Below, piece after piece: positions 39,861-43,538 of a stretch of DNA of 43,538 nucleotides (its first letter is position 1; every line of letters begins with the position of its first letter). The stretch comes from a virus, in IMG/VR virus record IMGVR_UViG_3300029267_002218, positions 1 to 43,538 of that record; one strand, given 5' to 3'. Made by a program: the position numbers and the translations under genes. A model generated the notes under the pieces. It did no database searches. It was given only the letters and a program-made list of their open reading frames with translations, and was not told the origin of the DNA.

Positions 39861-40409
39861 TTATTGTACATCTATATCTAATATTATCTTATCAGGGTCG
39901 TCGCCGTCAGCGTGTTTTATTTCACCTTGCGCGACCACTCGCTCAATTGGCTCAAGGTCTTCGCTTAATGAACTAACGGCACGCAATCTTACGTCCATCT
40001 GCGCCCTCTCTTCATAGTCTGATTGTACTAAAGAAGTGAGATTTTGGACAGCAAGCGCGTCAACAATTGCTAAGTCAATGTTTTTATTTGCTGCAACTTT
40101 TTTCATTCCGAAAATAAATGATGGCATCTGAAGAACTTGCTGAAGGTTCGACATTAGCTGCACCGCCCCTTCACGGTAAAGGTTGACCGAAAGAGTAAAT
40201 GCCCTTTGGCCGGAAACGACGTGTTTGTCTCCATCCACTTTATGCGAGTCATGGCCTTGCATGATTGGCCCAGAAATTAACTTCAAGGTTCCGTACATAC
40301 CTGACTCTGGTATTTTGACTTTTTGATCAGCAAACATCATGGGTACGCCTAAAAACTTATCAAGCGACTCCCACAAAACATCTTTAAGGTCATCAATGTT
40401 AACGCTCAT
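39861..40409 (-). CDS. Neck/tail terminator protein (LIC_12616-like, gp12-like)
   Basis: A 182-residue protein. WESLDKFLGVPMMFADQK, GQRAFTLSVNLYREGAVQLM and QSDYEERAQMDVRLRAVSSL match the neck-terminator family found directly before DUF3383 sheaths. It caps the tail tube at the head end. ATGA-type overlap with the upstream neck gene. Confidence 0.82.
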   Translation of the reverse strand: MSVNIDDLKDVLWESLDKFLGVPMMFADQKVKIPESGMYGTLKLISGPIMQGHDSHKVDGDKHVVSGQRAFTLSVNLYREGAVQLMSNLQQVLQMPSFIFGMKKVAANKNIDLAIVDALAVQNLTSLVQSDYEERAQMDVRLRAVSSLSEDLEPIERVVAQGEIKHADGDDPDKIILDIDVQ

Positions 40410-40737
40410 CTTTCACCAAAATTGCTATAGATTTGTAATGAGGAATTAGTGTCTCATACATACGAACCTCTGACACCTCATAACTTTTCCCATTGTACTC
40501 AATAAAGTCTGCCGCACCGTCACTTTCGAATGTCCTTAACCGATCTTTCGAGTATATCTTTATTGCGGCCTCAACTCGCGTCCCGTAAATTTCCCTGATA
40601 AGGCGAAGGTTTGTTTCGGGTTGAAGGCTACCCCTAATTTTAAATTCAGAAGGCTCGGACTCCACAACTTTACCGCGAACAACTCGCGAGTCGCCCTTTC
40701 GTAGTACCGTTATGTCCATTGAGTCGAGCAATTTCAT
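40399..40737 (-). CDS. Head closure/neck protein
   Basis: A 112-residue beta-rich protein (DITVLRKGDSRVVRGKVVE, FEIRGSLQPETN-like FKIRGSLQPETN, EVRMYETLIPHYKSIAIL). Its position between a gp10-like protein and the tail terminator fits a head-closure (stopper) protein. Overlaps both neighbours. Confidence 0.72.
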   Translation of the reverse strand: MKLLDSMDITVLRKGDSRVVRGKVVESEPSEFKIRGSLQPETNLRLIREIYGTRVEAAIKIYSKDRLRTFESDGAADFIEYNGKSYEVSEVRMYETLIPHYKSIAILVKDER

Positions 40738-41204
40738 ACGCTACCCTTCTCCCTTATCTTCCACGCGATAGATTGACGCATCCTTCCCGTGTCAATAAGT
40801 GGGTTATCGGATCCTTTGCGCTTAACAGTTGATGGCGCGTTAGGTGGGTCTTGAATGTCAGTGATTTTTTTCTTAATCGCGGAAGTTATTTTTTCGCCGA
40901 AGGTTCCAAGTGCCTTGGCGATTGATGTCTTGCCTATTATAATATTGATCTTTTCGTCGGCCATTTCTTTCTTCAGTTTCCCGTCCATTTCGTCCATGGT
41001 TGACCTAATAAATGATCTTTCAGGAACGTGACCGCCATTTGCTTCGGTGCCAAACTCGTTGGCCGTGGCATACTCAACCAGGCCGAAATCTTCACCCGAT
41101 GAGTTTTCACCAAGTACCCCAACAGCAACGTGAGGTTTTTTCTTTAAATTTTCAACTTGATCTATGAATTTATCCCATGCTCGTCTGTCTTCTTTTACAC
41201 TCAT
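40734..41204 (-). CDS. HK97 gp10-like neck/head-tail joining protein
   Basis: A 156-residue protein with VAVGVLGENSSG, LVEYATANEFGTEANGGHVPE, RSFIRSTMDEM and NPLIDTGRMRQSI, a widespread phage signature (gp10-like/virion morphogenesis). It helps join head and tail. ATGA overlap with the upstream connector gene. Confidence 0.84.
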   Translation of the reverse strand: MSVKEDRRAWDKFIDQVENLKKKPHVAVGVLGENSSGEDFGLVEYATANEFGTEANGGHVPERSFIRSTMDEMDGKLKKEMADEKINIIIGKTSIAKALGTFGEKITSAIKKKITDIQDPPNAPSTVKRKGSDNPLIDTGRMRQSIAWKIREKGSV

Positions 41205-41539
41205 AGCACCACCACAGCCACGACATTTTCTTTCCGCAGCTCAATGAACTCTATGCCGTACTGTGTTTGGGATAAACTGTCCTCGCCCGTGATAAAGGCA
41301 TAGGAATAAGAGATATCGCCGACCCTTTCAGCAGAAACGTGGCCGGAAGATGCTTTTTCCTTTTCGGATAACAGTGTCAGCATGTGGGCCAGCCGGAGAT
41401 AGACGGCGTGTTCATAAGATTCGCCAAAGGCAGTTTCATCGACCTGTCTCTGGGCTTGTTCGAAATAGTAGTCCAATTTTGCGGCTTTAGCCGAGGCAAA
41501 CTCGTCGAAAATTTGTTTAAATATTTCTTTGCTTACCAT
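41201..41539 (-). CDS. Head-tail connector/adaptor (DUF4054-like)
   Basis: A 112-residue helical protein (FKQIFDEFASAKAAKLDYYF, YEHAVYLRLAHMLTLL, SQTQYGIEFIELRK) with the DUF4054 pattern of adaptor proteins encoded after the capsid. It likely binds under the portal. AAGAGG SD. Confidence 0.8.
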   Translation of the reverse strand: MVSKEIFKQIFDEFASAKAAKLDYYFEQAQRQVDETAFGESYEHAVYLRLAHMLTLLSEKEKASSGHVSAERVGDISYSYAFITGEDSLSQTQYGIEFIELRKENVVAVVVL

Positions 41540-41604
41540 CTAAAAACCTCTTGGAGTGATAAGGGCGGTTTCAATCATTGGCCCCACCCATATCTCGCCA
41601 GCGA

Positions 41605-41976
41605 TTACTGTTCTTTTTGTTCTCCGCTGTCCTTATCTTTTTTGATTAGAACCGCGTCAATCTTTTTCAATTGAACTTCAATGGCCTTTAGAACTGCTGC
41701 TCTTTTTTTACCGGCCTCTTCACTCTGTTTCCACTGTGCGAGAAGGTCTTGATCGTTGGTTGACTCAATAACCTCTGCGGCTTTCTTTACATTAAGTCCG
41801 GAAAGGTCAGAGTCGTTCATTTCTTTTTTCTCAACGATAAGCTCTTTGTGTTTTTCTATAATGTCCGAATGAGACTTATAGACGGCTGAATCGATTAAAT
41901 TAAACCCAGGAACTAAAAGGATTTTGCTTGGCAACATAATGCATCTAACTGACTTGTTCGTGATTCCTACTTTCAT
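41605..41976 (-). CDS. Hypothetical head-region protein
   Basis: A 123-residue protein: a beta-rich start (RCIMLPSKILLVPGFNLID) and a charged helical remainder ending KKDKDSGEQKEQ. It lies just after the terminator that follows the capsid gene. No family recognised. AAGGAT SD. Confidence 0.66.
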   Translation of the reverse strand: MKVGITNKSVRCIMLPSKILLVPGFNLIDSAVYKSHSDIIEKHKELIVEKKEMNDSDLSGLNVKKAAEVIESTNDQDLLAQWKQSEEAGKKRAAVLKAIEVQLKKIDAVLIKKDKDSGEQKEQ

Positions 41977-41991
41977 TTCTTATCCTTTTTT

Positions 41992-42020
41992 AAAAAGGGG
42001 GAGGCGGTGTAACCTCCCCC
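41992..42020 (-). terminator. Rho-independent terminator after the major capsid gene
   Basis: On the minus strand an eight-base perfect GC-rich stem (GGGGGAGG / CCTCCCCC) with an eight-base loop is followed directly by TTTTT. It lies 24 bases after the capsid stop and inside the long operon. It probably lets only part of the transcripts continue, giving more capsid than neck and tail mRNA. Confidence 0.85.
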
Positions 42021-42044
42021 GTAAACCATATAAGACGACAAACA

Positions 42045-43028
42045 CTAGTTGCGAACTATATCAGCATAGGCCGCAGACAAAGGTCGAATGAACTGAAGGC
42101 CGCCCATTCTACAATAGTTGTTAATTGAGTATTCAGCACCATTCCAGAAAGGCTCAAGGGTCTTGTAGCGAACTGGCAGGTGGAATTTCAACTTACGAGG
42201 CTGACGGCTGTAAACAATAACTCTGTCTTCAGCAGCACCTTGGAACTCGTCTAGGAAATAATGATCTGTGAAATTGACTCCAGGGTGCTTCTTCTTCAAG
42301 AATTCAAGGATCGTCTTGTCAAGATCGGAGCCCATAGGAGTGTCTGCAAGGTGAAGATAAAGATCGTTACCGAGAACCATCGTGTCAACTCTTTCACGTC
42401 CTTTGGTCGCGGTGTAAGGAGCGCGAATAAGGGCAGAAACGTCTTTGATGATATTCTCAGGAGTTTTAAGTCTCCAATCGTTATCGGTATTTGAACTATT
42501 GTTCGGAAGTGTAACCTCGGTCAAGTTGGGGTGATTAAAGAAACCGTTGATGCCAGCTTCGGCTTGGCCAAATGCCATAACATCTTCGATCTTTTGCTCA
42601 ATAACTTCACGCGCAGTTTCGGCCTTCATCTTGTCGAGAGGCTTCTTGGCAAACTTGGCGTTCTCAATTTCTTGAAAATTGTACCCGTAAGAGTCACCAA
42701 AGTTTTCGAAGTTAAGGGTGTACTTTTGACCTTTTACATCTACGCGACGGAAGTCCGTGGCATAGTTTTTGATTAGTTGAGCAACCCCAACAGAATCATA
42801 CATGTAATAGGTGTGACTTTCAGCACCAAGTCCAGCTTCACTGGTAACAGGGATCAATGAGGTCATTTTAAACTCAGGGTATTCCACCTTATAAGTTTCG
42901 GCCTCAATGTTCTCAAGTTCCCGTGCGAAGAAAACCGAGGAAGCTGCATCTTCTCTAAAATGAGGGGTGTCCTTGATTGCCGCTTCAATCGCATCAACCC
43001 TCGCTTGTCTTTTCTTGTCTAATTTCAT
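42045..43028 (-). CDS. Major capsid protein (DUF2184-like, HK97 fold)
   Basis: A 327-residue protein. The pattern EYPEFKMTSLIPVTSEAGLG, DSYGYNFQEIENAKFAKKPL, MAFGQAEAGINGFFNHPNL and NYCRMGGLQFIRPLSAAY fits DUF2184 major capsid proteins of the HK97 fold. It is flanked by the decoration gene and the terminator. AAGGAG SD. No N-terminal delta domain is obvious beyond the first ~25 charged residues. Confidence 0.9.
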   Translation of the reverse strand: MKLDKKRQARVDAIEAAIKDTPHFREDAASSVFFARELENIEAETYKVEYPEFKMTSLIPVTSEAGLGAESHTYYMYDSVGVAQLIKNYATDFRRVDVKGQKYTLNFENFGDSYGYNFQEIENAKFAKKPLDKMKAETAREVIEQKIEDVMAFGQAEAGINGFFNHPNLTEVTLPNNSSNTDNDWRLKTPENIIKDVSALIRAPYTATKGRERVDTMVLGNDLYLHLADTPMGSDLDKTILEFLKKKHPGVNFTDHYFLDEFQGAAEDRVIVYSRQPRKLKFHLPVRYKTLEPFWNGAEYSINNYCRMGGLQFIRPLSAAYADIVRN

Positions 43029-43046
43029 TTCAAAATCTCCTTAATA

Positions 43047-43511
43047 TTATGGAAGGTTAATATGAAGTACGGCTAGACCATCGGCACCGGCCACACTATC
43101 CCATTTTGCATAAGCTGAAAGGTCAATGCAATCAGTCGCGTCTTGAGACTTTCTGAAAGCACCGGCACGTTCTGCACCTTCGGCTACTGCGCGAACAAAT
43201 ACAGGATCGCCAGGAGCGACGGCTTCTTCTACTTTTACATAGATTTTACCTTGCTCAAGAACGGAAATCCCTTCTTTGTCTGCTGGTTGAGCACCTTCTT
43301 CAGTGTGTTCGTGAACGATAACACCGGCAAAAATATCGGCAACCAAGCTTAACGCTTTACGTTGCTTTTCTTTGTCAGTACCTAGTGTTACGCCAAGACC
43401 AAACTCAAGCCCTGCGCCTTCGGCATACTTTGAAACAACAGTTCTCATGGAACTATCGGCAAGCATACCTTCAAATGCAATTTCTTTTCTTTCGTTGAAT
43501 ACCGTTTGCAT
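43047..43511 (-). CDS. Capsid decoration/structural cement protein
   Basis: A 154-residue protein of the type encoded just before DUF2184 capsids: SMRTVVSKYAEGAGLEFGLG, ADIFAGVIVHEHTEEGA, and GKIYVKVEEAVAPGDPVFVR. It probably clamps capsomers from the outside. TAGGAGG SD. The 5' part lies in the terminal repeat, so a truncated copy of its start is also at 1-117. Confidence 0.82.
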   Translation of the reverse strand: MQTVFNERKEIAFEGMLADSSMRTVVSKYAEGAGLEFGLGVTLGTDKEKQRKALSLVADIFAGVIVHEHTEEGAQPADKEGISVLEQGKIYVKVEEAVAPGDPVFVRAVAEGAERAGAFRKSQDATDCIDLSAYAKWDSVAGADGLAVLHINLP

Positions 43512-43538
43512 TGATGCCTCCTAAATTTTATTTTTGTA
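43395..43538. repeat. Terminal direct repeat, right copy
   Basis: Exact copy of bases 1-144. Only one copy should be counted in the circular map. Confidence 0.97.

Noticed and set aside
1-43538. tRNA genes, CRISPR arrays, insertion sequences, integrase/att sites
   Set aside because: Gene-free stretches are few and short, and none shows a cloverleaf, array, terminal inverted repeats with transposase, or recombinase motifs.

Overview
This window is a complete, linearised circular (or circularly permuted) genome of a tailed phage with a contractile tail. Bases 1-144 are repeated exactly at 43395-43538, so the unique unit is 43,394 bp, and the decoration-protein gene at the right end leads straight into the protease/scaffold gene at the left end. 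Myovirus morphology follows from a DUF3383-type sheath, a DUF3277-type tube, gp25-like, gpJ-like and Gp138-like baseplate proteins and a short tape measure. The host is not identifiable. A lipoprotein and signal peptides inside the phage genes argue for a Gram-negative host. There is no integrase, tRNA, rRNA, DNA polymerase or CRISPR array, so a lytic lifestyle is the simplest reading.

Layout. Two short rightward blocks (12830-14358 and 19927-22843) are set in an otherwise leftward genome. The first rightward block holds small early-type proteins and an XRE regulator. The second holds a Gp157-like protein, RecT, an excisionase-like HTH protein and an NlpC/P60 lysin. A leftward replication/nucleotide block (19703 down to 14369) encodes an initiator-like protein, a RecA/DnaB-fold helicase, a secreted SNase, MazG, a glycerophosphodiesterase, a VRR-NUC nuclease and an HNH protein. 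The main leftward operon starts near 12525, passes through the junction at position 1 and ends at 22840. Its order is base modification, terminase, portal, head, neck, tail, baseplate, fibres, lysis genes and fibre accessories. Genes are tightly packed, often with ATGA, TGATG or TAATG stop/start overlaps, and most have clear Shine-Dalgarno (SD) sequences.

The most interesting region is 5654-12525, a cluster for 7-deazaguanine synthesis and DNA insertion. FolE, QueD and QueE make 7-carboxy-7-deazaguanine (CDG), and a DpdA-like TGT-fold enzyme would exchange a base into DNA. No QueC is encoded. Translationally coupled to dpdA are a GT-B glycosyltransferase, a P-loop kinase-like protein and a SAM methyltransferase, which suggests that the inserted deazaguanine is further decorated. 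The cluster also holds a QueE fused in frame to a NUMOD4/HNH homing-endonuclease module, a CsrA-family protein whose gene overlaps folE, a possible diverged QueD-like T-fold protein, and a repeat gene into which a piece of the phage's own glycerophosphodiesterase gene has been copied.

Other points are a textbook T TTT TTA -1 frameshift site in the tail assembly chaperone, a strong intrinsic terminator just after the major capsid gene, a large fibre with a Sec signal peptide, and several genes under 60 codons. All functional calls come from reading motifs in the translated sequence. No database search was run.
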